A stretch of DNA of 64,000 bases from Ulvibacterium sp965228935 (lineage in GTDB: Bacteria > Bacteroidota > Bacteroidia > Flavobacteriales > Flavobacteriaceae). The notes under the pieces were generated by a model that ran no database searches, was not told the DNA's origin, and saw nothing but the letters and a program-made list of their open reading frames with translations. The position numbers and the translations under genes were made by a program. The stretch is taken from positions 620,001-684,000 of the forward strand of contig NZ_OZ245846.1 of NCBI RefSeq assembly GCF_965228935.1, given 5' to 3'. Below are positions 17,826-26,101 of this stretch, piece by piece. Position 1 is the first letter of the stretch, and every line of letters begins with the position of its first letter.

Positions 17826-18569
17826 ATGGGAGAAACTAAAAAGTGTGCCCTTATAACAGGAGGTTCCAGGGGAATAGGTCGTGCCATTTGTGTCCAATTG
17901 GCCAAGGATTCCGATTACCATATCCTGATCAATTACAACAGTAACAGTGAAGCCGCCCAGGAGACTTTGGCCCAAGTAAAGGAGGTCGGGGGTTCCGGTG
18001 AACTTCTACCATTCAATGTAGTGGATTCTGGTGCCGTAAAGATGGCCTTGGATAGGTGGCAGGAAGACAACAAGGAAGCCCTAATCGAAGTAATCGTGAA
18101 CAATGCGGGCATCACCCAGGATGGGCTCTTCATGTGGATGAAACCCGGGGATTGGTCCAATGTGCTGAACACAAGTCTTAACGGTTTTTTTAATGTTACC
18201 AACCATTTGATCCAAAAACTCTTGGTCAATAGATATGGCAGAATCATCAACATGGTTTCCGTTTCCGGGCTAAAAGGAACTTCCGGGCAGGTCAATTACT
18301 CCGCCGCAAAGGGAGGACTTATTTCTGCTACTAAGGCCCTTGCACAAGAAGTTGCCAAAAGAAACGTTACTGTAAATGCAATAGCGCCAGGATTTATCAA
18401 AACCGATATGACGAGCCAAATGGATGAAAAGGAATTGAAAAAAATGATTCCGGCCAATCGACTGGGAGAAGCGGAGGAAGTGGCACATCTGGTTTCGTTT
18501 TTGATTTCCAAAAAGGCATCTTACATTACCGGAGAGGTAATCAGCATTAACGGCGGTATTTATTCTTAA
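17826..18569 (+). CDS. 3-oxoacyl-ACP reductase (FabG-like SDR)
   Basis: Reduces the 3-oxoacyl-ACP intermediate with NAD(P)H during polyene elongation. This 247-residue short-chain dehydrogenase has the cofactor loop TGGSRGIG (11-18), NNAG (92-95), a serine near 145-147 and the YxxxK pair Tyr158/Lys162, followed by the usual PGFIKTDMT segment. Length and motifs match FabG closely. It lies directly upstream of a ketosynthase and an ACP gene, as in other aryl-polyene clusters. Confidence 0.92.
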   Translation: MGETKKCALITGGSRGIGRAICVQLAKDSDYHILINYNSNSEAAQETLAQVKEVGGSGELLPFNVVDSGAVKMALDRWQEDNKEALIEVIVNNAGITQDGLFMWMKPGDWSNVLNTSLNGFFNVTNHLIQKLLVNRYGRIINMVSVSGLKGTSGQVNYSAAKGGLISATKALAQEVAKRNVTVNAIAPGFIKTDMTSQMDEKELKKMIPANRLGEAEEVAHLVSFLISKKASYITGEVISINGGIYS

Positions 18570-18584
18570 ATTGTTTTTTTGGCC

Positions 18585-19817
18585 ATGCAACGAGTGGTTA
18601 TAACAGGTATGGGTGTTTATTCCTGTATAGGCAAGAACTTGGAGGAGGTAAGAACTTCGTTATACCAAGGGAAGTCAGGAATCATTTATGATAAGCAAAG
18701 GGAGGCTTTTGGCTATAGATCTCCTTTAACGGGCCGTGTAGAATTGCCAGACCTCAAAAATCAACTTTCCAGAAGACAACGTGTAAGTATGGGCGAGGAA
18801 GCGGCCTATGCCTATGTGGCCACTATGGAGGCATTAAGGACAGCCAATATCCCCTTGGAATTCATGGAGACCCACGAGGTTGGTATCATTTATGGCAATG
18901 ACAGTACCGCAAAATCGGTAATTGAATCCATAGATATTGTCCGTGAAAAAAAGGATACCACTTTGGTAGGTTCGGGAGCTATTTTTAAGGCGATGAATTC
19001 TACAGTTACCATGAATCTCTCCACGATCCTTAAGCTCAGGGGAATAAACCTTACCATCAGCGCAGCCTGCGCCAGTGGGTCACATTCCATTGGCATGGCG
19101 TATCAACTTATCAAGGGCGGGCTTCAGGACTGTGTTATCTGTGGCGGTGCACAGGAAATCAATCATTTGGCCATGGCCAGCTTTGACGGACTCGGGGTGT
19201 TTACGGTTCATACGGAAAATCCTGAAAAGGCCTCACGACCATTCGATAAAAGTCGGGATGGCCTGGTTCCCAGTGGTGGGGCGGCCACACTTATATTGGA
19301 GAGCTATGAATCTGCCAAGAAACGAGGCGCCCCTATTTTAGGGGAAATTGTGGGTTATGGTTTTTCCTCTAATGGAGGCCATATTTCAACACCCAATGTG
19401 GAGGGACCTTCCTCTGCCATGAAAAAAGCCCTGAAGGACGCCGACATGGATGCCGCAGCCATAGATTACGTAAATGCCCATGCGACCTCCACTCCTGTAG
19501 GCGACGCCAACGAGGCCAAAGCACTCTTTGAAGTTTTCGGCACGGATTATCCCCATGTGAGCTCCACTAAATCCATGACGGGCCATGAGTGTTGGATGGC
19601 CGGCGCCAGTGAGGTGGTCTACGCTATGCTTATGATGCAACATTCTTTTATTGCACCCAACATTAATCTGCAAGAACCCGATGAGGATTCTTCCAAATTA
19701 AACATAGTTAAGAAAACCTTAAATAAAAAAATTGACGTATTTTTGTCCAATTCATTCGGCTTTGGTGGTACCAATTCCGCATTGATCGTTAAAAAAATGC
19801 TAGAGAAAAATGACTAA
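18585..19817 (+). CDS. Beta-ketoacyl-ACP synthase (KAS II type), intact
   Basis: Elongating ketosynthase of 410 residues with the full Cys-His-His triad: Cys162 (SAACASGS), His299 (NAHATSTP) and His334 (MTGHECW). The frame could start at TTG 18579, but the ATG at 18585 gives the usual MQRVVITGMG beginning. It overlaps the following ACP gene by eight bases, so the two are translationally coupled. It has no adjacent degenerate partner, unlike the two later ketosynthases. Confidence 0.92.
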   Translation: MQRVVITGMGVYSCIGKNLEEVRTSLYQGKSGIIYDKQREAFGYRSPLTGRVELPDLKNQLSRRQRVSMGEEAAYAYVATMEALRTANIPLEFMETHEVGIIYGNDSTAKSVIESIDIVREKKDTTLVGSGAIFKAMNSTVTMNLSTILKLRGINLTISAACASGSHSIGMAYQLIKGGLQDCVICGGAQEINHLAMASFDGLGVFTVHTENPEKASRPFDKSRDGLVPSGGAATLILESYESAKKRGAPILGEIVGYGFSSNGGHISTPNVEGPSSAMKKALKDADMDAAAIDYVNAHATSTPVGDANEAKALFEVFGTDYPHVSSTKSMTGHECWMAGASEVVYAMLMMQHSFIAPNINLQEPDEDSSKLNIVKKTLNKKIDVFLSNSFGFGGTNSALIVKKMLEKND

Positions 19818-20052
19818 AGAGGTTATTGTTGAAAAAATAGATGACTTCCTTATCGACGAATTTGAAGTAGAGGAAGAGGATATCGCTCCTGAGGCCAATC
19901 TTAAAGAGACCTTGGAACTGGATAGTCTCGACTTTGTAGATTTGGTCGTGGCGGTAGAAAGCAACTTTGGCGTTAAACTGGTCGGGGAGGATTTCATAAA
20001 TATAATTACACTTCAGGATTTCTACGACCTCATCGAACGGAAATTGGACTGA
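19810..20052 (+). CDS. Acyl carrier protein
   Basis: An 80-residue acidic carrier with the phosphopantetheine site ELDSLDF (Ser39), holding the growing aryl-polyene or acyl chain as a thioester. It overlaps the ketosynthase gene by eight bases. No phosphopantetheinyl transferase gene is in the window, so activation must come from elsewhere in the genome. Confidence 0.93.
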   Translation: MTKEVIVEKIDDFLIDEFEVEEEDIAPEANLKETLELDSLDFVDLVVAVESNFGVKLVGEDFINIITLQDFYDLIERKLD

Positions 20053-20071
20053 TCATTCTCAAAACTTATCC

Positions 20072-20959
20072 ATGGCAACGGAATGGGAAGGAAAATCCAG
20101 AGGTACCGTCCTAGGCTATAAAATCTTTATCTTCTTCATTACAAAATTAGGCATCCGTGCCTCGTATTTCCTACTTTATTTTGTTATTCTGTATTTCTGC
20201 CTTTTCTCCTGGAAAAACACAAAGGCAATTTACTACTATCTCCACCAAAGGCTGGGATATTCCCATCTAAAAAGCATTTTTGGGGTTTACAAAAGTTACT
20301 ACTCCTTTGGGCAAACACTTATCGACAAAACAGCCATAGCATCCGGGCTTCGGGATAGGTTCACCTATGAGTTTGACGGTATCGAGAACATAAAAGATTT
20401 ACTGGCAAAGGGCGAAGGAGGTATTCTAATCAGTGCGCACATTGGAAATTTCGAGATAGCAGAATTCTTTTTCGAAGATATAGATACCCGATCCCAGATC
20501 AACTTGGTTACCACGGATGCCGAACATGAGCATATAAAGGAATATCTTGATAGTGTTACATCAAAATCAAAAATCAAGTTTATACTGGTAAAGGACGATC
20601 TTTCGCATATTTTTGAAATTAATGTAGCCTTGGGCAAAGGAGAGCTGGTCTGTTTTACGGGTGATCGCTATTTTGAGGCCCAAAAAACATTGATAGGAAC
20701 ACTTTTAGGCGAGAAGGCCCATTTCCCAGCCGGCCCATTTCTATTGGGATCCCGACTTGAAGTTCCGGTGTTGTTCGTCTATGTAATGAAGGAAACGGCC
20801 AAACACTACCATCTTTTTGCTAGAAGAGCAATCGTAAAAAAGAGGGATGCCCAAGGCTTATTGGAAGAATACACCAAAAGTGTGGAATGGATCTTGAGTA
20901 AGTATCCTTTACAATGGTTCAACTATTTTGACTTTTGGAAAAGAAAGGAAAGCACATGA
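20072..20959 (+). CDS. LpxL/HtrB-like acyltransferase
   Basis: A 295-residue membrane-associated acyltransferase of the lysophospholipid/lauroyl transferase superfamily. Hydrophobic segments near 17-48 anchor it. The catalytic HxxxxE motif is present as HIGNFE (His123, Glu128) in the ISAHIGNFE context typical of HtrB/LpxL. Such enzymes take acyl groups from ACP to a hydroxyl. It lies between ACP and darA, so it may transfer the aryl-polyene acyl chain to resorcinol or lipid (inference). Its stop overlaps the next start (ATGA). Confidence 0.85.
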   Translation: MATEWEGKSRGTVLGYKIFIFFITKLGIRASYFLLYFVILYFCLFSWKNTKAIYYYLHQRLGYSHLKSIFGVYKSYYSFGQTLIDKTAIASGLRDRFTYEFDGIENIKDLLAKGEGGILISAHIGNFEIAEFFFEDIDTRSQINLVTTDAEHEHIKEYLDSVTSKSKIKFILVKDDLSHIFEINVALGKGELVCFTGDRYFEAQKTLIGTLLGEKAHFPAGPFLLGSRLEVPVLFVYVMKETAKHYHLFARRAIVKKRDAQGLLEEYTKSVEWILSKYPLQWFNYFDFWKRKEST

Positions 20960-21885
20960 AGGAAGTTCTGGTCGTCTATTACTCCCAAACCGGGCAATTG
21001 TTGGATATTCTGGAAAATATGGTTTCTCCCCTAAAACAGGATAACATTACAGTTTCCTACTACAGAATAGTCCCAGAGGAACCCTATGAATTTCCGTGGC
21101 AAAAGGAAAAATTTTTTGATTGCTTCCCCGAATCTTTTTTACAGATTCCCTCTAGGTTCCATCCTCCCGAAGAGGAAATCCTAAAGAAAAAGTATGATTT
21201 GGTGATTTTAGGCTATCAAGTATGGTACCTTACGCCATCCATTCCTATCAACTCATTTTTAAGATCCGATATTGGGAAATCCCTATTAAAGGGCAGACCG
21301 GTATTGACCGTTGTCGCCTGTAGGAATATGTGGATACAGGCACAGGAAAAGATGAAAAGGCTCCTGGCCAAAATAGAAGCCAAACTTGTTGGGCATATTG
21401 CGCTGGTTGATCGCCATATTAATCACATCAGTGTCATAACCATTTCGCATTGGATGCTGTCAGGAAGAAAGGACAGGTATCTCGGTATTTTTCCGAAGCC
21501 CGGGATCTCTGACAAGGATATCAGGGAGGCGAATAAATTTGGAGAGCCCATTAAAACGGCCTTGCTCGTTGGGGATTTTTCAAATCTACAGCAAACCCTT
21601 CTAAAACAAGGTGCCATTCACGTCAACCCATACTTGGTGCTTACGGATAAAAGAGGCAATGTACTATTCTCTAAATGGGCCAGCCACATTATCAAAAAAG
21701 GAGGGCCCGGGGAACCGCGACGACTCAAATGGATCAGAATATTCAATTATTATTTGTTATTTGCAATCTGGGTCATAGCACCAATAGTTTTTATTGTATT
21801 TTTGCTCACTTATTTGCCCCGGTACCAAAGGATGAAAGAAGAAAAAGCCTATTATTCCTCGGTAGCGCTAAAGGAAAATAAATGA
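20956..21885 (+). CDS. darA: DarA-like dialkylresorcinol-forming enzyme
   Basis: A 309-residue protein. The N-terminal half resembles a flavodoxin fold (EVLVVYYSQTGQ near residues 3-14) and a transmembrane helix lies near 263-285. Position directly before a KAS III-like gene and overall pattern match DarA, which with DarB forms dialkylresorcinols. DarA is thought to aromatise the cyclohexanedione made by DarB. The frame is open from 20935, but the ATG at 20956, overlapping the previous stop as ATGA, is preferred. It overlaps darB by four bases. Confidence 0.85.
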   Translation: MKEVLVVYYSQTGQLLDILENMVSPLKQDNITVSYYRIVPEEPYEFPWQKEKFFDCFPESFLQIPSRFHPPEEEILKKKYDLVILGYQVWYLTPSIPINSFLRSDIGKSLLKGRPVLTVVACRNMWIQAQEKMKRLLAKIEAKLVGHIALVDRHINHISVITISHWMLSGRKDRYLGIFPKPGISDKDIREANKFGEPIKTALLVGDFSNLQQTLLKQGAIHVNPYLVLTDKRGNVLFSKWASHIIKKGGPGEPRRLKWIRIFNYYLLFAIWVIAPIVFIVFLLTYLPRYQRMKEEKAYYSSVALKENK

Positions 21886-23015
21886 AGGACGTTTATATAA
21901 CACGAATAGCCAAGTTTTTACCCAATGCTCCCGTGGACAATGATGGGATGGAAGAAAAACTAGGGATTTTAGGTGGCAAGACTTCAAAGGCTAGGCGGAT
22001 TGTATTACGTAACAACAGGATAAAAACCCGTTATTATGCCTTGGATGATAATGGCAAGGTAACCCATAACAATGCCCAATTGACCAAAGAGGCCATTGAG
22101 CGTCTGTGCGATGAAGACTTCACCGCCCAAGATATCCAATTACTGTCCTGTGGCACCTCCAGTCCCGATCAAATATTGCCATCCCACGCAGCAATGGTCC
22201 ATGGTTTTCTTAAGAACGGTAACATGGAAATTAATTCGGCTTCGGGCGCCTGTTGTTCAGGGATGAATGCATTAAAATACGGTTATCTTTCAGTTAAGAC
22301 CGGACAGGTGGAAAAGGCGGTCTGTGCGGGTTCGGAACGTAGCTCTACCTGGCTGAAGTCCGAGATTTATGAGGATGAAATAGAATATTTGAAGGAATTG
22401 AAGGAAAATCCCATCTTGTCCTTCAATAAGGAATTTTTGCGGTGGATGTTATCCGATGGCTCTGGAGCGGTGCTGTTAGAGCCTGACCCTAAAGGTAAAG
22501 TACCTTTGAAAATCGAATGGATGGAAGGCTATTCCTACGCTTTTGAATTGGAAGCCTGTATGTACGCCGGTGGTGATAAGGAAGAAAATGGACACCTGAG
22601 ATCTTGGACCGAGTTTCATGCCAGTGACTGGAGCAAAAACTCAGTATTCGCCGTAAAGCAGGATACGCGATTGTTAGGCGAGTATATTTTGGAAAAGGGC
22701 GTGAACAGCCTAAAATTGACCTACGAAAAATACGGTATCGGCCCAGATGATGTGGATTATTACCTACCCCATATATCATCGTACTATTTTAAGGATGGAC
22801 TGTACAATGAAATGAAGCGGCAAGGGATTGAAATGCCCTTGGACAAATGGTTCCTTAATCTAGAAAAGGTCGGTAATGTGGGTGCGGCATCTATCTATGT
22901 GATGCTCGAGGAATTGGTAGCATCCGGGAAACTCAAAAAAGGGGATAGAATATTGCTACATGTCCCGGAAAGTGCCCGTTTTTCCTATACCTACGCCTAT
23001 TTGACCGTAAGTTAA
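21882..23015 (+). CDS. darB: DarB-like ketosynthase (KAS III type)
   Basis: A 377-residue thiolase-fold enzyme that condenses two beta-ketoacyl-type thioesters into the ring precursor of dialkylresorcinol. The nucleophile is most likely Cys125 in the GACCSGMNALKYG segment. The histidine of YLPHISS and the asparagine of EKVGNVGAAS complete a FabH-like Cys-His-Asn site. Start overlaps darA by four bases, and the next gene begins at the base after its stop. Confidence 0.9.
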   Translation: MKDVYITRIAKFLPNAPVDNDGMEEKLGILGGKTSKARRIVLRNNRIKTRYYALDDNGKVTHNNAQLTKEAIERLCDEDFTAQDIQLLSCGTSSPDQILPSHAAMVHGFLKNGNMEINSASGACCSGMNALKYGYLSVKTGQVEKAVCAGSERSSTWLKSEIYEDEIEYLKELKENPILSFNKEFLRWMLSDGSGAVLLEPDPKGKVPLKIEWMEGYSYAFELEACMYAGGDKEENGHLRSWTEFHASDWSKNSVFAVKQDTRLLGEYILEKGVNSLKLTYEKYGIGPDDVDYYLPHISSYYFKDGLYNEMKRQGIEMPLDKWFLNLEKVGNVGAASIYVMLEELVASGKLKKGDRILLHVPESARFSYTYAYLTVS

Positions 23016-23456
23016 ATGAATCTTCTCAAAGACCCCATAACCGATCGGGACTTTCTACTTGGACTAATTCCCCAAAAACACCCTTTTGTAATGGTAGATA
23101 AATTATTTTATTTTTCTCCGGAGAAAATAATATCCGGATTTACCATTACAAAAGAAAATCTATTTACCCGAAACAACGTGTTCAAGGAACCTGGGCTTAT
23201 CGAGAATATGGCACAAACCGTAGCGCTACATACCGGATACCATTATTTTTTAAAAGACCAAGATGCTCCGATGGGGTACATCGGTGCCATTGCCAAAGTG
23301 GAAATCGATTCCCTTCCTGTACTGGGGCAGGAACTGACGACTATTGTTCATATCCTACACGACATTATGGGAGTTACATTGGTAGAGTCTCAAATTGAAT
23401 GTAACGGATCTCTAATAGCAACGGGCAAAATGAAAACCGTACTGGCCCAAAGGTGA
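23016..23456 (+). CDS. Hotdog-fold dehydratase-like protein (ApeI/ApeP type)
   Basis: A 146-residue hotdog protein similar in layout to FabZ-like 3-hydroxyacyl-ACP dehydratases of aryl-polyene clusters. IPQKHPFVMVDK (19-30) is the N-terminal FabZ-like segment and GLIENMAQTVALHTGY follows on the central helix. The canonical FabZ HFPGNP loop is replaced by NVFKEPGLIEN, as in ApeP/ApeI-type members. It starts immediately after the darB stop and ends with a GTGA overlap to the next hotdog gene. Confidence 0.8.
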   Translation: MNLLKDPITDRDFLLGLIPQKHPFVMVDKLFYFSPEKIISGFTITKENLFTRNNVFKEPGLIENMAQTVALHTGYHYFLKDQDAPMGYIGAIAKVEIDSLPVLGQELTTIVHILHDIMGVTLVESQIECNGSLIATGKMKTVLAQR

Positions 23457-23911
23457 AGAATGCACGTTTACATATCGATATTAAAAAGTTTCTTCCCCAT
23501 AGGGAGCCCATGCTCATGGTGAATACCATGCCCTATCTTGATGTCGACTCGGTCGTGACTGAATTTCACATATCAGAGGATTGTATTTTTGTAAGCAATG
23601 GCAGACTATCGGAGACGGGGCTCATTGAAAATGCCGCCCAAGCGTGTTCGGCGATAGTAGGTCAAAGCTATTTTGAAACGGACGATCTAGAGGGAAAAGG
23701 CAACAAGGTCATAGGATACATCAGTGCCATAAAAAAAGTAGAAATATTTCAATTACCAAAGGTAAACGAAACCTTGGTCACAAAAGCAAAACTAGTTTCC
23801 CGTTACGATACCGAAGAGCTCAGTATATGTACCATAACCGGCTCCATTTTTAGAAAAGACGATTTAATCGTAGATTGTACCTTGAACTTTTTAATTCACG
23901 AAGTCCAATGA
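23453..23911 (+). CDS. Second hotdog-fold dehydratase-like protein, GTG start
   Basis: A 152-residue paralogue of the preceding hotdog protein, with FLPHREPMLMVN near the N-terminus and GLIENAAQACSAIVGQ on the central helix. The start codon is GTG at 23453 within a GTGA overlap of the preceding stop, so translation is coupled. The two neighbouring genes may form a heterodimeric dehydratase, as ApeI/ApeP do in other aryl-polyene systems (inference from family knowledge). Confidence 0.8.
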   Translation: MKNARLHIDIKKFLPHREPMLMVNTMPYLDVDSVVTEFHISEDCIFVSNGRLSETGLIENAAQACSAIVGQSYFETDDLEGKGNKVIGYISAIKKVEIFQLPKVNETLVTKAKLVSRYDTEELSICTITGSIFRKDDLIVDCTLNFLIHEVQ

Positions 23912-24309
23912 AAAAGGGCGAAGTGCCACAACATAAAGGTATACTTAAAGCTGCCAACCTCCGAGAGATGTGCTATGCCGTAGACGAAAACGGGGAGTAT
24001 ACCACTGCGCTTAGTACTGGCTGGGATCCCAAGACCATTGCATTGGAAAATGCGCTAAAGGAAATTGAGGAACGTGTGGAAAACGCAATGCAACGTGTAC
24101 TTGCCCGCGAGGCCAGCCCTATCGTTTATTATATGGAGCTACATAAAATGGATCTGGGTATCCTAGCAAGCTATGTAGGGATTTGGAAGTGGCGTGTAAA
24201 ACGTCATTTTAAACCATCGGTCTTTAAGAAATTAAGCTCGCGAACACTACAAAAATATGCTGATGTCTTTGACATCACCGTTGAGGAACTAGTGCATATA
24301 GACCCTTGA
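23908..24309 (+). CDS. Small protein with HTH-like C-terminus, function unknown
   Basis: A 133-residue soluble protein. The ATG at 23908 overlaps the previous stop (ATGA) and is favoured over the further-upstream in-frame codon at 23875. Residues about 90-133 (LASYVGIWKWRVKRHF ... LQKYADVFDITVEEL) look like an XRE-type helix-turn-helix, where helices of this kind usually end in F.IT.EEL. The N-terminal half is helical and charged. No catalytic motif is seen. It could regulate the cluster or assist the biosynthetic complex. Confidence 0.7.
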   Translation: MKKGEVPQHKGILKAANLREMCYAVDENGEYTTALSTGWDPKTIALENALKEIEERVENAMQRVLAREASPIVYYMELHKMDLGILASYVGIWKWRVKRHFKPSVFKKLSSRTLQKYADVFDITVEELVHIDP

Positions 24310-24312
24310 ACC

Positions 24313-25308
24313 ATGCAAATAGATTTTACACATAAACAGTCCGCCCATTGTGAAAACGGGGTGGTATCCAACCTCATGCGGCACAATGGCTTTGAAGTAA
24401 GTGAGCCTATGGTATTCGGAATAGGATCAGGGCTTCTGTTCAGCTACCTCCCTTTTTTAAAAGTCAACTATGCCCCCGTCTTCACGTACAGGGTAATGCC
24501 CGGTCTTATTTTTAATCGGTTCGCTAAGCGCGTCGGCATTAAGGTGAAAAGGGAAAAATTCAAAAAAAGAGAGGATGCCCGGGCAAGATTGGATACCAAT
24601 TTGGCAAACAACAACCCGGTGGGGCTCCAAGTAGGGGTATTCCAACTCCCCTATTTCCCGGAGGAGTATCGCTTTCACTTCAACGCGCATAACATGGTGG
24701 TCTATGGAAAGGAAGGGGACAGGTACCTTATTAGCGATCCCGTTATGGAAGATGTGACCACGTTAACGGACAAAGAACTGGAAAAGGTTCGGTTTGCCAA
24801 GGGGGCCTTTGCACCCAAAGGCCATATGTACTATCCGATTGCCTTTCCAAAAACCCTGAATTTGGAAAAAGCAATCGTGAAGGGCATAAAACATACCTGC
24901 AGGGATATGACCGCTCCCGTGCCCATTGTAGGGGTCAAGGCCATGCGGTGGGTAGCCAAAAATATTCGGAAGTGGCCCCAAAAATTGGGCACCAAAAAAG
25001 CCAACCATTATTTGGGTCAGATTGTGCGCATGCAGGAGGAAATAGGTACGGGCGGTGGTGGATTTCGGTATATTTATGCCGCCTTTTTACAGGAAGCCGG
25101 GAAAGTATTGAAAAACGAAGAGCTATCGGGGTTTTCAAAAGAAATGACCGAAATTGGGGATCAATGGCGCGATTTTGCCTTGGAAGCTTCCCGCGTATAT
25201 AAAAATCGTAGTTCACAGACCGATGCCTATAACAAAGTGGCAGATCAATTGATGGATTTGGCCCAAAGGGAGGAAACTTTTTTTAAAGCTTTACGTAAAG
25301 CGGTCTAA
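24313..25308 (+). CDS. BtrH-like acyltransferase domain protein
   Basis: A 331-residue protein whose first 170 residues match the BtrH N-terminal domain (papain-like fold). Cys13 lies in the HCENGVVSN segment, a histidine in HFNAHNMVVYG, and an aspartate in ISDPV, together a plausible Cys-His-Asp site. In butirosin synthesis BtrH moves an acyl group from an ACP to an amine acceptor. In this cluster an analogous transfer from ACP to the resorcinol hydroxyl is an attractive hypothesis. The C-terminal half is helical and of unknown role. Confidence 0.82.
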   Translation: MQIDFTHKQSAHCENGVVSNLMRHNGFEVSEPMVFGIGSGLLFSYLPFLKVNYAPVFTYRVMPGLIFNRFAKRVGIKVKREKFKKREDARARLDTNLANNNPVGLQVGVFQLPYFPEEYRFHFNAHNMVVYGKEGDRYLISDPVMEDVTTLTDKELEKVRFAKGAFAPKGHMYYPIAFPKTLNLEKAIVKGIKHTCRDMTAPVPIVGVKAMRWVAKNIRKWPQKLGTKKANHYLGQIVRMQEEIGTGGGGFRYIYAAFLQEAGKVLKNEELSGFSKEMTEIGDQWRDFALEASRVYKNRSSQTDAYNKVADQLMDLAQREETFFKALRKAV

Positions 25309-25357
25309 AGATTTTTAATCCCTGAAATACATCCGTTGTTTTGAAAAATCACAGCCA

Positions 25358-26101
25358 ATGATTCAAATCGACCAACTGTCCAAAAAGTATAAGGGAGCCG
25401 ATTTTTATGCGGTCAAGGATTTGAGCCTATCAGTTCATGAAAAAGAGATTTTTGGTTTGTTGGGCCCAAACGGGGCAGGTAAGACCACTTTGATTTCTAT
25501 GTTAAGTTCCCTGCTGAAACCGACCTCGGGATCCTTTTCAATACATGGACTGGATTTCCAGCAGAACAAAAACGAATTAAAACAACATATCGGTATCGTT
25601 CCCCAGGATTATGCGCTCTATCCTTCGTTGACCGCCTTTGAGAATTTACACTATTTCGGAAGTATGTACGGGTTAAAGGGCCATTCCCTACAAGAAAGAG
25701 TTATATCGGGTTTAGAAACACTCGGACTTCATGACTTTGCCCACAAAAGGTTACGAACGTTCTCCGGGGGAATGAAAAGGCGTATCAATCTTATTGCAAG
25801 TATTCTGCATGAACCCAAGGTATTGTTCCTGGATGAACCCACGGTCGGGGTGGATGTACAGTCCAAAAGTGCTATCCTGGAACATTTAAAACAACTGAAC
25901 CATAAGGGTACGACTATTATCTATACCTCGCACCATCTGAACGAGGCCGAGCATTTTTGTACCAGGGTCGCCATTATAGACCATGGTCAAATTGTTTGTA
26001 AAGGGGTACCAAAAGACTTGGTCGTTGAACAAAAAGGGGCAAATAATCTCGAGGAGGTTTTTCTGGCCCGAACTGGAAAAGCATTGAGGGACTATGCATA
26101 A
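25358..26101 (+). CDS. ABC transporter ATP-binding protein
   Basis: A 247-residue nucleotide-binding subunit with Walker A GPNGAGKT (36-43), signature FSGGMKRR, Walker B LFLDEPT and the switch histidine in YTSHHLNEAE. It belongs to the ABC-2/DRR-type export group. It overlaps the permease gene by eight bases. It most likely powers export or flipping of the pigment or a precursor across the inner membrane. Confidence 0.93.
   Translation: MIQIDQLSKKYKGADFYAVKDLSLSVHEKEIFGLLGPNGAGKTTLISMLSSLLKPTSGSFSIHGLDFQQNKNELKQHIGIVPQDYALYPSLTAFENLHYFGSMYGLKGHSLQERVISGLETLGLHDFAHKRLRTFSGGMKRRINLIASILHEPKVLFLDEPTVGVDVQSKSAILEHLKQLNHKGTTIIYTSHHLNEAEHFCTRVAIIDHGQIVCKGVPKDLVVEQKGANNLEEVFLARTGKALRDYA

Noticed and set aside
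18579..18584. TTG start for the first ketosynthase
   Set aside because: The ATG six bases later gives the standard ketosynthase N-terminus.
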